NCBI GenBank assembly: GCA_002104905.1
Contig: MCFE01000698.1
Span: 1 to 44,227, forward strand
Length of the DNA: 44,227 bases
DNA from: Basidiobolus meristosporus CBS 931.73
Lineage: Eukaryota; Basidiobolomycota; Basidiobolomycetes; Basidiobolales; Basidiobolaceae
Direction: 5' to 3'
The notes below the pieces were generated by a model. The model was not told the origin of the DNA, searched no databases, and worked only from the letters and a program-made list of their open reading frames with translations. The stretch's first letter is position 1, and every line of letters starts with the position of its first letter. Shown one piece after another: positions 21,216-33,138 of the stretch. A program made the translations under genes and the position numbers.

Positions 21216-22328
21216 ACTTAAAGAACTGTGTTGGATTGGTAATTTGTAGCTGACGATCGGGCGAACTGTTGAAGTACCTGTATCTAACAAAACTACAGAA
21301 GATTAGTACACCACATCAATGGCCAAGCAGGACCAGTGCCAGCAAATGAAAGTACCCCCAAAAAACTCTTAAACTTCCTACACGAGAAACGCGAAACAGA
21401 AAAACAAATTGAAAACCCTCACGAACTGGAAAGTATCTAAGAAAAATCGGAGCTCATGAGCGTTGAGAAATCGACCCCGCATCGGATTCACTGATCCCAG
21501 CTAATCCTCGAGCATCCAGTATCCACGTAATATCCGCCGGTTGTTGTTTATCGTATTCGGCCATTTAATCAGGATTCCTTCTCGAAACTCCGCCCTTCGC
21601 CGGGGGTTGATCGGACTTTAAGCAGGGGTATGCCAAAGGGAAATGCTTCATGCTGTCGCAAGATCCTTTGCTACTCATCCGTGGCCAATACTGCGCCAGG
21701 GAAGTGCATGTTTCTCGTTACGCGGACCCAACCTTATTTACACTAAAGGCCCGACATAGAAACAACACCCGCCCAAGGCCATGTTTCTCTAGCTTGGAGT
21801 GCCCAGGCTTGCTGGACCAATCGATTGGGCCTCGTCGACGCTCGTGGCGTTACAACTTACAAGTCTACATTGTTGAAACCGGGTCTAAAGAGGGTAGAAT
21901 TAACCCAGCCATTAAGGACATATGCAATCACTCGCTTCCACCAAACCCTGGAGAGAGTCAGCGATGCAAGGATTTCTACCACAAGTGGATTTAATACTGC
22001 ATTTTCCGGAGATCCTGGCGACGTCCCTACCTAATTGGCTTATATTATATATTGGGGCTGAATAGATTCGATATATTCATGGCAAATAAAGTTTGGTGCC
22101 CAAAGTGGGTGGTTATGTGTGTTGCATCATTCTCAATGTGTTCCATTAAATGAAATCCTAAATGATGCTTCGACTGCAGAATTCTCGAAATTATTCCTTT
22201 CTCACCAAGTGGAATATATTTCTCTAGTGTTACCACTTCCACCCTATTCGGTTCCCCAGTGAGTTTTCTCTATTTCTGTCCTTTCGTCTCCCGAGCGCCT
22301 TTCGTTTCTTTCTATCTCTTCCGCAAAC
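21216..22328. other. Divergent promoter region between HP1 and VMA6
   Basis: About 1.1 kb shared by two divergent genes. A 114-codon frame (21650-21994, +) and an overlapping frame (21825-22034) have no recognisable family and no clear start context, so I do not call a gene. A pyrimidine-rich stretch (22270-22325), typical of strong fungal core promoters, lies just before the VMA6 ATG. Confidence 0.5.
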
Positions 22329-23639
22329 ATGCAAACTGCCCTTGAGAGCTCCTATTTCAACGTCGAGGATGGTTACTTGGAGGGTATTGTCCGTGGCTAC
22401 CGTGGCGGTATCCTCAACAGCACCCAGTACCTCAACTTGAGCCAATGTGAAAACTTGGAAGGTTCTTAGCCCGTCGCGATGCTTTCTTCTGTGCGTAGAA
22501 CGTTCACTGACCTCGTCACCTGTTCTTTCCTCCTATAGATTTCAAACTGCAACTTGCCTCTACCGATTATGGCAACTTCCTCCAAAACGAGCCTTCACCC
22601 CTCGCTACCTCGGTCATCTCCGAAAAGTGCACCGAGAAGTTTGTTGAGGAATTCGAGTATGTTCGCACCCAAGCCGCTGCACCCCTCGCGAAATTCCTTG
22701 ATTACATGACGTAAGTATTCCCGGCCGCACACTATCCCAGGACCCAGGATTTACCCACTTCTTTCCAGCTACGCTTATATGATCGACAATGTCATCTTGT
22801 TGATCACCGGCACTCTTCACGAGCGTGACACACACGAGTTGCTCGACAGATGCCATCCCCTAGGCGTTTTTGATTCCATGCCTGCACTCTGTGTCGCTAC
22901 CAACGTGTCTGAGCTATACAACACCGTCATTGTCGATACCCCCTTAGGTTGGTTGACTGACTCGACCGTTTCCGGACTCCCACTGACATGGGTTTATTTT
23001 TCCTAGCTCCCTACTTCAGAGAATGCCTTTCTGCCAACGATTTAAATGAGATGAACATCGAGATCATCAGAAACACCCTATACAAGGCCTACTTAGAAGA
23101 CTTCTTCCACTACTGCCTCACTCTCGGCCCCACCACCGCCGAGGTCATGAGCGATATCCTTCAGGTGAGTCACCAATAGTCTTTTTCTCCAAAGAAAATG
23201 CCCAACCGCTTTATCCATTCTTTAGTTCGAGGCTGATCGTCGTTGCATCAACATCACCATCAACTCCTTCGGTACTGAGCTCTCCAAGAGTGATCGCGCC
23301 AGCCTGTTCCCTACCATTGGTCGCCTTTATCCCGACGGTTGCTCCAAGCTTGCCCGCGCCGATGACATCGAGAGTGTCAAGGTTGCCTGTGATGTTTTCT
23401 CAGAATACCGACCATTCTTCGACAACTCTCTCCAAGGACAGTCCAAGACGCTGGAAGACAAGTTCTTCGAGTACGAGGTCCACCTGAACAAACTCTCCTT
23501 CTACCAGCAATTCCACTACGGCATTTTCTACAGCTGGTTGAGATTGAAGGAGCAGGAGATCCGTAACATCGTCTGGATTGCCGAGTGCATCCAGCAACAG
23601 CAGAAAGAAAGAATTAACAGTTACATTCCGATCTTCTAA
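22329..23639 (+). CDS. VMA6: V-type proton ATPase subunit d (Vo sector)
   Basis: Five exons: 22329-22461, 22539-22710, 22769-22947, 23007-23164 and 23226-23639; introns 77, 58, 59 and 61 nt; 351 residues, the usual length of this family. Diagnostic stretches: [98 protein letters not shown] and [16 protein letters not shown]. Subunit d sits on the cytoplasmic face of the c-ring and couples the central stalk of V1 to Vo during vacuolar acidification. Intron 1 has an unusual GTTCTT donor, but splicing there gives the conserved CENLEDFKL. ZW10 follows 346 bp downstream on the same strand. Confidence 0.97.
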
Positions 23640-23985
23640 ACTCAGTCATAATTCCATACCAGTCATTCCAACCCGTCTGGCCATGCCGTTCCATTTCTCT
23701 TTTCCACTCCCACACCCACCCCCACCCCACCCCTTCGTTCCCTCGACTATTCCAACAACTGATTTTATTATTAATAATATAAAGATTCAATTTCAAACAT
23801 ACCCATTCCTCCAAATCCCTCGTATTGGCTCAGGGAAATTTGTTTACAACAGATTGTTTTGTTTACTGGGTCCGATTTGGTGCCAATTTCTGTAGGTGAT
23901 CTACCTGCTAGCTAGGCCTTCAAAAAGTCCCCACTACCTCAATCCACTTTATCCGTTTTTCTGCTTGAACCACCAGCCGTCACTT

Positions 23986-26903
23986 ATGCCTAGTCTAGCG
24001 CCGACGAATCATTCTACTGAGGGGGAGTTGCTTGGCCTCAACGAGTCGGTCTCCAGATTTGCCACCAAACTTGAGAGGACCAAGGTGAGCTCTCCGGCAA
24101 GGTGTCGAGTGTGTCTTTGTACTGACCGTGCTTCCATTTAGGCCAATGTTTACGAAACCATCAACAGGTACCGAAGAGCTGGAGCTTTCACATCTGACCT
24201 GTGCTAATTTGTGTTTCTTCTAGTCATTACCAAGAGTTTATCAACACGTACAAGTATTGCATGGACCTGCAAGATGAGGTTTTGGAGTTGGGGGACGAAT
24301 TGGTGCAGTTGAACTCTAGGGTATCTTCGGAACTGGTATCAGTCTTTGTAGCCTTCGCTTTGCCCACTTTCACCTAGCTAAGAGCATTCTGCGCCTACTT
24401 AGGATGAGGATTCCAAACAAGCCAAGTTGATTAAGAAACAGATCGAAGAGTTCGATGGCCTTGTGGATGCACTTCATTTGTTAGCCAAGGTGGGTGGATC
24501 CGAACTGGTTTGGTGCTATACAAGCTCGTGTGCTGATAATCAATCGACTACATTAGGTTCATAGGCAGTTGCAGGACTTCGACGGTTTGATCGAGATGGG
24601 TGAATTCATCACTGCAGCCGGCTCGTTGTCGGAGATGGTAATTGACCAGATGCATATGGCCATTGCCAGTAGCTTACCTGAATTGCCTCGTAGAGTTCTA
24701 TGATCGAGCAGCTCTCCAACGGCTCCGGAGTGACCTGTGACCCAGCCATTTTGAAGCTAATCAAGGTGAGTATACCGGGCCCAATCCACTTGTACGGCCG
24801 AACCAACAAACTGAACGAATCCTGCAGGAGCACTACATCAAGAAGAAGAGCTCGTTGAAGTTTCGCCTGGACGAGCTGTACAACTCCGCCTTGCTTTTCA
24901 CCAACAAGAATCGCGTCTCAGAGCTCATGGTGAACTTTCGCCTGTCAGGTAAGCGAGGCGCATTCGTGGCCCGCATGGATTATACTGATCGCAGTTCGTA
25001 GCCGCACATACCGCGAAATATTACGAGAACCCGTTGTCGTTGAATGACGTGTTCACCGCGTTCTCCGTCATGAACACACTGCACACCAAACTGAAGATTA
25101 TGGCGAAAACGATCATCGATCGGTTCGTCCAGCCGATCCTCGAGAATCCAAACCACGAACTGACGGTTCAAAAGAGCAAGTTCCACGTCACCCTGCGTTA
25201 CGGCAGCATCGCTGGAGGTGGCAAGTCGCGTGAAGCGTCAGCAGGTAAATCTCCTTCATTACTGCGTTGCTGGGATCCTCTCCTAATCACGCAGGGAATC
25301 ATCCGCAGATCCAACCAAGGTTTTCCAGAGGCTAGTTATGCTGGGCGAGTTCCTGAAGAAATACATCTTCGTCTCGGATTCGGATGACAACGAGGACGGT
25401 TCGATGTACATGCAGCTGTTTGGGAAGATATGGTGGCAAGATGTGTGGGATCTCGTTCTGCCCAGATGCTTGGCCCTCACCATCCCGGGAGATAGAGACC
25501 AGCTTGCCGCCTATGATGGGATCACGGAGATCGCTCTCGCCTTTGAAAAGAAGATGACGGAGCTGGGTAAGTTTCAACAAGCCCCACCTTTCCCCCGATT
25601 CTGGGACTGACCAAGCTTGCTTAGGCTTGATCCCGGAGGACAGTTGCTTCATCTCGAGCTTCGTCAAGAACATCTATGTTCACTACGCCAAAAAGAAGCG
25701 CTCCGAGCTGCTAGCCACCGCCCGTGAAATTCTCTTGAACGAAGACTACAACACAGTGGAGGTGACCCAAGGGACTGAGCGAGGTAACATCACTTGACTC
25801 CACTTGGCCAAGCGGTATCAATTAATCCTGGGTTTCACTGTAGGTGGAATCGCCGCTCTTGGTGGCGGGAAAGGGAAGCAGCAATCAGCGAACCCCAGCA
25901 AGCCCGGGCTAGAGCAAACCGGATTCAACGGTAAAGAAGGGCTGGAAGCCGGAGACGAAGGCTTTGCCCTCCCCACCTGCCATATAAGTGTTCAAACCCA
26001 AACCTTGGTCGAAATGGTTTACATGACTTTGGCTGAAGCCGAAAACGCACCGAAAGCAGGGTAAGTCATCGTCATCCTGTATGTGGCGGGGCCTCATATA
26101 CTCAACCTCAACCTCCCCACTGATCTAGTGCAATCGAACTCTATCTGTGTGCCAGAGACATATTCAATCTCTTCAGAGCCCTGGTTCCCATTCATAATGC
26201 GGACGCCATTGAAAACATCCCCTTGCGCTCGCTCATCTTCTACAACGATTGCGCCTACATCACCCACCATCTTCTGACGCTGGGTTACCAGCACAAGCAC
26301 TTCTTTCCCAGTCCGCTGGACCAAACTGGCACGTTCATAGACTTGGTTCCATACTTCCGAAACCTCGGCGAAGGCTGCTTCAAGAACCACATGAAGCGCC
26401 AGAAACTACAGATCCAACAAATCATCCGCGATGCCAGCGGATTTGGTGGAACCGCCGAGGATGATCGCTTTGACATGGTGGAACGGGCGGTCAAGCGACT
26501 GATTTACCATCTGAACCAATGGTCCAAGATTGCCAAGCCAACCCTCCCCACGCTTATCTACAGCAAATCTATGGGGCTCTTGGTCGACGCTTCATTGAGC
26601 GAAATAATTCAGGAAGTGCTTTCGCTGGCGAGTATTTCCAGGGATGAGACCCATCAGCTGAAATACATATTGCAGCTGTTGAGCAAATCCGAGAGCTGGT
26701 TCGTCCTGGAGAAAGGACGTGGCAAAAGCAAGTTGGTCGAGAAGCTGCCTATCCGAAAGTACGTCAACTCGTGGGACAAATACGAGACGGTCATCCATGT
26801 CCTTGAAAGCGATCTGCCTGACATCCAGAGCGAGCACGAGCGTGGTCTACTGAAAGAGCTCTCTCTCGATGAACAAAAATCGCTCATCCACGCATTGAAC
26901 TAA
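23986..26903 (+). CDS. ZW10: ZW10 homologue (NRZ/Dsl1 tethering and RZZ kinetochore subunit)
   Basis: Twelve exons: 23986-24084, 24142-24167, 24224-24335, 24403-24489, 24557-24637, 24694-24765, 24828-24948, 25002-25244, 25309-25566, 25625-25783, 25844-26060 and 26129-26903; introns 53-68 nt; about 749 residues, near the 779 of human ZW10. The N-terminus is a coiled coil (RFATKLERTKANVYETI, DLQDEVLELGDELVQLNS). The C-terminus has the conserved LARDIFNLFRALVPIHNA-type segment (here CARDIFNLFRALVPIHNA), RSLIFYNDCAYITHHLLTLG, FIDLVPYFRNLGEGCF, HMKRQKLQIQQIIRDASGF and LLSKSESWFVLEKGRGKSKL. Family role: Golgi-to-ER vesicle tethering in the Dsl1/NRZ complex and, in many eukaryotes, the spindle checkpoint. 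Exon 2 is only 26 nt. Exon boundaries are by-eye calls supported by phase closure throughout. Confidence 0.93.
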
Positions 26904-27256
26904 CACGTCGGCTGACTGGGCCTTATCACCACCCTTCCCGCTGCCTAAACACAACCCCCTTTACGAGAACTACTGACCGCTGGTCAATCTGTACATTAGA
27001 ATGGCTCTAGTTTTACTGATTCTTTTCACCCACGAGATACACCCCACCCGTTCAAGGTCACAGCCAATTGAGTATTCTGGAATAAGAATAAAAATCAGCA
27101 TATCCTATATGAAAAAGCATGACAAAGTAGCATTGATCCACTGAGAACAAAGAAATTTGGCTCAGGTGAGAGGCGGCCAAAAATCAGAAATTTCGAATTC
27201 GGCCCATTCCATACTCTCCCCTAGCACCTTTGTTTTGCAGTCAAGTCTATTCCAGC
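26904..27256. other. Intergenic region between ZW10 and SRP68
   Basis: 353 bp with ZW10 3' UTR (AATAAG/AATAAAAA motifs near 27080-27094) and the SRP68 promoter. No other feature seen. Confidence 0.6.
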
Positions 27257-29836
27257 ATGGCCGACCACATGGAGACAGATGAGCAAGTCAAGACCGTTGA
27301 GAAGGAAGTTCCTCTCTCTCTGGACAGTATCCTTTTTTATGAGCGCTACTGGTCCGAGGTAATCGGGCCTGGATCTTGGACTAATCGACCCACTACTCGC
27401 AGCAGTACGGTTTCATCCTTCTTGACTCGATCGCTCTTTTTTAGTTTTGAATATCTGCAATGATGCACGTAACACCTATGGACTTCGTCACCAAGATTAT
27501 CAAAGATACCGGTTGGTTGCGTCCTGTTTGAAACCTGAGGTGGAAACCACCGTCGAAGTACTGATTTTCCTCCCTTTCACTCCCCAACAGCCAATTCTGC
27601 GCGGGGAAGATCCATCGTCTGCGTAAGTCGGTCGAGTTCTCCCACGGGAAGGGAAGGACCTTTCAAAAGAAGATCATCACCCCCGACGTCGTGAACGATT
27701 CCCGGTAGATGCTCGGATTTATTTGTCACCGGTACGGCAGGAAACCGGCACTAATGTCGCTGTTCCCCCCCTCCACTTTAGTTTCCTTCACATCATTTTG
27801 TTCGATTGTGAGCGCGCTTGGAGTTACGCTATGGAGTTGAAGGCTGAGGCCGGAGGTTACGAGGAGCCGCGCAAGCACAATCATCTGATCCGACGTCTTC
27901 GCAGAGCTGTGCAGAATGCGAAATTGTTGAATGATATATGCTCGCCCGACGCTGGCAAAGTTGACCCGAAGACAAGTCTCGAAGCACAGGTAAGGCTGCA
28001 GGGTGGCGAGATGCTAAGTATGGTTTGGTTTTTAACTGGGGGTTGATTCAAGGCCTACTACAATGCCATGTGCGGTCACTTGAATTTCGAGCAACAATCC
28101 TGGCAACTGGCATTGGAGAAGTACGCGGCGGCTAGGTAAATTCTATTTTGTTTGGTGGGGAGCGATTGGGCTTAGCTTTGGACGCTCATGCCGAATTTAT
28201 TCCAGAATCATCTACGGAAAGCTTGCCAACACTGGAACCCCTCATCAAGAGGCTCTTTGCCATGCTGCCATTGATGAGAACGATCCCAGTATCCGTTACT
28301 GCGCATACAATCTGCGTCTAGGAGACGGAAACACGAACCTGGATGCCCTCGTCGAGTCCGTCATGCAGAAGAGTGGAGCCCAAACCAACCATTTAGATCA
28401 ACTTGCAGCTCAGATCGAGGTAAGATTTGTTGGTATGTCGCTGAGAACCCACTGATTGACGCCATAGACATACAGTCTACACATACGGAAACCCGTCAGA
28501 AGCAGGTGGAAGACTTGTCCTCGATCGAATGGAGAAACAATACCATCCCCGTCAAGAATGCCGACCTGGCTGTGGCAATCTTGAAGATCCAAGACAGCGA
28601 CCTGGATTTGGACTCGAACAACGACGAGATGGTGCTCGAGTCATTCGACAAAACCCTTGCGCTCTACAAAGACACGGAGAAGCTCTGCCAGAAGATCATC
28701 AAAGATGACGCTGTACGTGAAATGATTGCTTCGCTCGTACGAGCCATCACGCTGACCCACCTATTCTAGGCCGCCACCGCCAAAGTCAAGTCCTCCAAAT
28801 CCGAGGAAAACACCTCCAACCTCAGGAGCATTTTCAAATACATCGTGTATCACCGCCATCTACAAACTCTCAAGAGAAACCTTTTCTTGGTCAGATCCAT
28901 CAAAGCACGTATCGAGGGAGGTATTGCTCCTGTAAATCTTGCCAAGCCCCCAAGATACCAGGATCTGGTGAAGCTTTACGACAGCATTCTTCAGGTAAGT
29001 TCTGGCTCGGCATAGGACACATGCAGCACCCATTACTCACCAGGTGCCTCAGGTTCTAGACGAGTTGAAGGACTTCTTGATCTCGCAGGATGAGCCAGCG
29101 CTTGGTAGCATCGTCGAAGTAGCCACCCTGTATTATCGTGGGGCCAGGTAAGCTACGCAGCACTCCGTTTATGACCCATTCGTTGGCCATGTCTAGGGTA
29201 TTCTGACTCGTACAATCTAGATGCTATAATGTGGCGATCACCTATGTAGACATCAACAAGTGGACCGAAGCGTACGCATTGCTCGAAAGAGTGAACTCGC
29301 GTCTTACTCAATACAAATCTGAGCGACAAGCGATCCCAGGCGATGTGGTCCAGGATACTGAATTGGTCATTCCCGAATCACAGATCAGCGAGCTGGAAAC
29401 CATGGTCCGTCGCCAGAAATCCAAGGTCCATGCCGCATGGTACCTTCAACAAGGGAATGAGGAGGCCGGGATCACGGGTCAAATGTCCAACATGAACATC
29501 GATGATATCAAGGAGGAGGCACAGGTAGGGATTAGAAGACTTGCTTGGTACTTCTGTGCTTGGTTAACACTGTTCTACGCCTTTTCCTAGAACAATGTGC
29601 CTTTGATCGACAGTCTTGAGGCGTACCCTGAGGTGATGCCTAAAAACTCGGAGGGTTTGCCTTACTTGATCGATTTGCCGCCCAAACTTCAACCAGTCCC
29701 ATGTAAACCGCTGTTCTTTGACATTGCATTCAACAAAATAGAGTATCCCAGCACACTGGATGAACGTGCCGGTAAATCTCAAGATGCTGCTAGTCGTCTT
29801 AGCGGGTTCTTCGGCTCTTTTTGGGGCCGTAGCTAA
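27257..29836 (+). CDS. SRP68: Signal recognition particle subunit SRP68
   Basis: Eleven exons: 27257-27326, 27445-27511, 27591-27704, 27782-27989, 28053-28135, 28206-28419, 28476-28712, 28770-28994, 29053-29147 (or from 29044), 29221-29524 and 29591-29836; about 620 residues against 627 in human. Diagnostic parts: LNICNDARNTYGLRHQDYQR, RQFCAGKIHRLRKSV, ERAWSYAMELKAE, NHLIRRLRRAVQNA, AYYNAMCGHLNFEQQSW and C-terminal LPPKLQPVPCKPLFFDIAFN with a Gly/Phe-rich end. In the SRP the N-terminal helical domain binds 7S RNA and the C-terminus binds SRP72, for co-translational ER targeting. Intron 1 is the longest at 118 nt. Exon 9 has two in-frame acceptors 9 nt apart (after 29043 or 29052). Confidence 0.95.
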
Positions 29837-30378
29837 ACGAATTGGTGCCCGGTAATATCTATGCAATTCCCCTACAACGAACCAACTACTGGATGTTTTT
29901 ACTCTATTAAAGAATAATTAAGGAAATCCACCCAACTGTACCTCTGCTCAAGTCCATCATCCCTGTTTTAATATGAATTCCAATGCTGACACTGCGGGTC
30001 AATACCATGGGTTGGATCAATCGCTAACGTATATTCTATGGTTTCCGTGCTATTCAGACTCCCAAGCTTCATTGGTGGGAAATAGGCGATTGTTTCGTAC
30101 AATCTCATCGTGAATTAAGCTCATGTATGAGCATATTGCCTATACTATAGCTTCTGAGTAATCATTATGCAAGCCACTGGTGGCTTAGTCGTTGGTCTTG
30201 ATGGCGATAGTGACTCCAAATATTACGAAATGAACTTCCCATGCTTTCCAACCATTGCTCGTCTGGGTGGCTTAGACACTGGTCTTCCGGTGGTTTCTAG
30301 GGCAAACGTATATAAGAGCGGTTGAAGCCACCATCCAATCTACAGCAAAGTTTCTTCGCTAAATAACTAACACCGACC
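29837..30378. other. SRP68 3' region and upstream region of the repeat-protein gene
   Basis: Contains the SRP68 3' UTR, an internal near-repeat of GTGGCTTAG..TGGTCTT (30179-30199 and 30265-30286), and a TATA box at 30309-30316. No ORF of note. Confidence 0.6.
30309..30316 (+). promoter_or_regulatory. TATA box of the repeat-protein gene
   Basis: TATATAAG, 63 nt before the ATG at 30379. This is a well-placed TATA element, suggesting a strongly or conditionally expressed gene with a 5' UTR of about 30-40 nt. Confidence 0.7.
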
Positions 30379-31407
30379 ATGTCTTACTCTCGCCAACCAC
30401 AACACTCTCGTCCTAACCGCCAATACGAGAATGAGTACGAAAGAGACTCTCAAAGACACCATCCCGGAAGCCGTTACTCATACCCTAACACTGATCAAGA
30501 ACACAGATTAAGCGAAGGCCGCTATGGGAGCAGATACGGTCGCCAATACGGCCGCGAGTTTGATGAGGATCAGGAACAGTACCCTCGCAGCCGCCGTTAC
30601 GGCCGCGGTCAAAGTCGTCAATACGAAGATGATGAAGATTACCCCTACAGCCGCCGCTATGGTCGTGGATTTGGTCGCGAGTACGAGGATGACGAAGAGT
30701 TCCCACGTAGCCGCCGTTACGGTCGCGGTCTAGGCCGTCAATATGAGTATGATGAGGAGTACCCACGCAGCCGCCGTTATGGTCGTGGACAGGGTCGCCA
30801 ATATGAGGACGATGAGGAATACCCACGCAACCGTCGCTACGGACGTGGATTTGGCCGCCAGTATGAGGACGATGAGGAGTACCCATACAACCGTCGCTAC
30901 GGCCGCGGTCAGGGCCGTCAGTATGAGGATGATGAGGAGTACCCACGCAGCCGTCGTTATGGCCGTGGCCAAGGCCGTCAATATGAGGATGATGAGGAGT
31001 ACCCACGCAACCGTCGTTATGGTCGTGGTCAGGGTCGTCAATATGAGGATGATGATGAGTACCCACGCAACCGTCGTTATGGTCGTGGATTCGGTCGTGA
31101 ATACGAAGATGAGGAGGAGTATCCACGCAATCGCCGCTACGGCCGTGGACAAGGTAGCCGATATGAAGATGAGGAGGAATATCCACGCAACCGCCGTTAC
31201 GGCCGTGGACAGGGTAGCCGATATGAAGAGGATGAGGAATATCCACGCAACCGCCGTTACGGCCGTGGACAAGGTAGCCGATATGAAGAGGATGAGGAAT
31301 ACCCTCATAACCGTCGTTACGGCCGTGGACAAGGACGTCAATACGAAGACGAGCAAGAATACCCCCGTAACCGTCGCTACGGCCGTCAAAAGGATAGCCA
31401 ATACTAA
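30379..31407 (+). CDS. Uncharacterised 342-aa polyampholyte repeat protein (RRYGRGQGRQYEDDEEYPRN units)
   Basis: A single exon. About 54 N-terminal residues (MSYSRQPQHSRPNRQYENEY..) rich in Arg, Tyr, Gln and Ser are followed by about 14 tandem 20-residue units of consensus YGRGQGRQYEDDEEYPRNRR, ending GRQKDSQY. Each unit has a basic aromatic half (RRYGRG) and an acidic half (EDDEE). There is no signal peptide, membrane segment or cysteine. DNA differences between units fall largely on third positions in this frame, which argues that this frame is the translated one. I do not recognise the family. The Tyr/Arg/Gly pattern suggests a disordered, possibly phase-separating or RNA-binding protein, which is inference only. 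A TATA box lies 63 nt upstream. Confidence 0.8.
   Translation: MSYSRQPQHSRPNRQYENEYERDSQRHHPGSRYSYPNTDQEHRLSEGRYGSRYGRQYGREFDEDQEQYPRSRRYGRGQSRQYEDDEDYPYSRRYGRGFGREYEDDEEFPRSRRYGRGLGRQYEYDEEYPRSRRYGRGQGRQYEDDEEYPRNRRYGRGFGRQYEDDEEYPYNRRYGRGQGRQYEDDEEYPRSRRYGRGQGRQYEDDEEYPRNRRYGRGQGRQYEDDDEYPRNRRYGRGFGREYEDEEEYPRNRRYGRGQGSRYEDEEEYPRNRRYGRGQGSRYEEDEEYPRNRRYGRGQGSRYEEDEEYPHNRRYGRGQGRQYEDEQEYPRNRRYGRQKDSQY
30541..31392 (+). repeat. 60-bp coding minisatellite, about 14 units
   Basis: Period of exactly 60 bp from about 30541 to 31380 plus a partial unit. Because the period is a multiple of three and the units lack stops, frames on both strands stay open across it (for example minus-strand frames of 325 and 227 codons), which are by-products. 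Confidence 0.95.
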
Positions 31408-31937
31408 AATCAATGAAACACACAGTTGAAAATGTTGATGTCAAACTTTCCATCTCCAACACACTGGAGAAGTTTATTCGAAATAAATGCTAGCTAACTT
31501 GCTAAATGTATAAAGCCCGTTTCTCTACATCCGACGAATTGTAAACAGAGACCCCTATTTCCGCGTACCATTTCAGTTCAAAGCAACTTGCTCCTTGGTG
31601 ACTAAAAATCAAGCTGCAATTGGATCTAGCTGGATTCCGTCCAATGGCTTGTTCAAGCGCTGGTATATTTCTCAAGGCTTTGTTGGACAGCATTATCAAG
31701 CATACATCAGATTTGAGGGTCGTATAGAAATAGTATGACACCAGGCTTTGCATCCAGATAGTGGCCCATATTCATAGTTTGCCTTGCTACTTTTCCCAAT
31801 TCAATATCCACTTGAGTTGGGCAACACAAACGGCACTATTCTGGAATAGAATACAACATCCTACTTAAAGTGGTCGTTCAATCAAGTCTGTATACTGTAA
31901 GAGAAGATTTTAGCTCACCCAACTTGTAATATTCTCA

Positions 31938-31980
<43 letters not shown>

Positions 31981-32921
31981 GATACAGCATTTCAAATTTC
32001 AGTATCAATTGGGAGCCAGCAAAGTAGGGCAGATGTCTACTATAGAAGCTGGAATTTCATTGTCAATTTCCATGTAGAAGAATCGCACCATATGCTACTA
32101 CACCAAGTGGTTTGGGCGCGATGAGTACAAAGGATCCTAGACCGACTACTGTGGCCTAATATTGCACGCGATGGTTCAGCCAAAGCATTGATATTGCGCT
32201 TGCCTGATATTCAACGTGAAAAGCGCCCCAATGCAGAGTTCCCACCTGAGGCTGATAGGCCGGTATGAAGCCTGCCTTGATCACACCATTCCAACGAGGC
32301 ACCCGTTAGCGAGTAATGAGTATTGAGCATTGAAAAATAAATTGTTGGTCATTGCACGTAGAACAGTCATGTCGTGTGGGTAAATGGGGGAAGAGCACTT
32401 GGCGATTAGTTTGTATGGATCTGGTCGCTAATATCCGTGCAGTTGGTCATTGGTTTGTACAGCATAAAAGCTGATGATTTTGAACAAAGTGCTGAAGTCT
32501 TGCACCTCGTTTACGTCGAAGTACAGTGGCGATTCAAATGGGTCATGTGCCTGTTTTCAGTCAACTATTTGGCATATGGAATAGACATGCTTAACTAAAA
32601 CTTATAAAAGAGGTTTCAAAGCATCCTAATACAACGCGCGTTAGGGATAGACCATGATAGATTAATATATATCCGTCTTACGAAGTGTATCCGCTGAAGT
32701 CGGAAACTCCCGTGTTCGTTACTAATACACTAAGCTACTGCATAACAAGATAGTATTATGTTGATACCTCAATGGACAGCTCGATGTAGTTCCACTTCTG
32801 TATGATCAAGTATAGGGGAGTGATTCGGAACACAGGTGTGTAACTTGGGGGAGGGGACTTTCCTTCTTTTCAGTGGTTTCTAGATCTGGCAACGTATCTT
32901 ACTCCGTTGGTTTCTGACAAC
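31408..32921. other. Intergenic region with a CA/TA microsatellite
   Basis: No gene recognised in about 1.5 kb. A (CA)n tract of about 14 units followed by (TA)n lies at about 31939-31980. Short ORFs on either strand have no family resemblance. Confidence 0.6.
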
Positions 32922-33138
32922 ATGGCCGAGAAGCCCCTTGTAGTTGCTTTTCCGGTGAGGTCAACCATATAAATGAACGCTTCATACATACTCAATGTTT
33001 CAGATCCACATGCTATGTCCTTATCGACGGGCGGCCCTAGAGATTGCTCACATTCCTATCGACAGACCTACTGCATATGTTACAGACGCTCGGCCAACAA
33101 GTTTGGATCATTTCATGTATATAGCGTTAACGACATGA
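32922..33138 (+). CDS. Candidate two-exon microprotein gene (55 aa), doubtful
   Basis: ATG at 32922 opens MAEKPLVVAFP (exon 32922-32954), followed by a GTGAGG donor and a TGTTTCAG acceptor bounding a 49-nt intron (32955-33003). Exon 2 (33004-33138) encodes IHMLCPYRRAALEIAHIPID.. and stops at TGA. The intron is slightly shorter than those of neighbouring genes. No homologue is recognised, so this may be a chance arrangement in an otherwise empty 3-kb stretch. Confidence 0.25.

Noticed and set aside
21650-22034. Overlapping + frames upstream of VMA6
   Set aside because: No family resemblance, non-ATG or weak starts, and location within a divergent promoter; transcript data would be needed.
27326-27463. 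Read-through of SRP68 exon 1 into a 77-residue product
   Set aside because: Splicing at 27326/27445 gives the conserved LNICNDARNTYGLRHQDY of SRP68, while the read-through residues do not match the family.
30485-31462. Long minus-strand frame (325 codons) and another of 227 codons across the repeat gene
   Set aside because: They exist because the 60-bp repeat has no stops in several frames. Synonymous variation supports the + frame, and the antisense products resemble no family.
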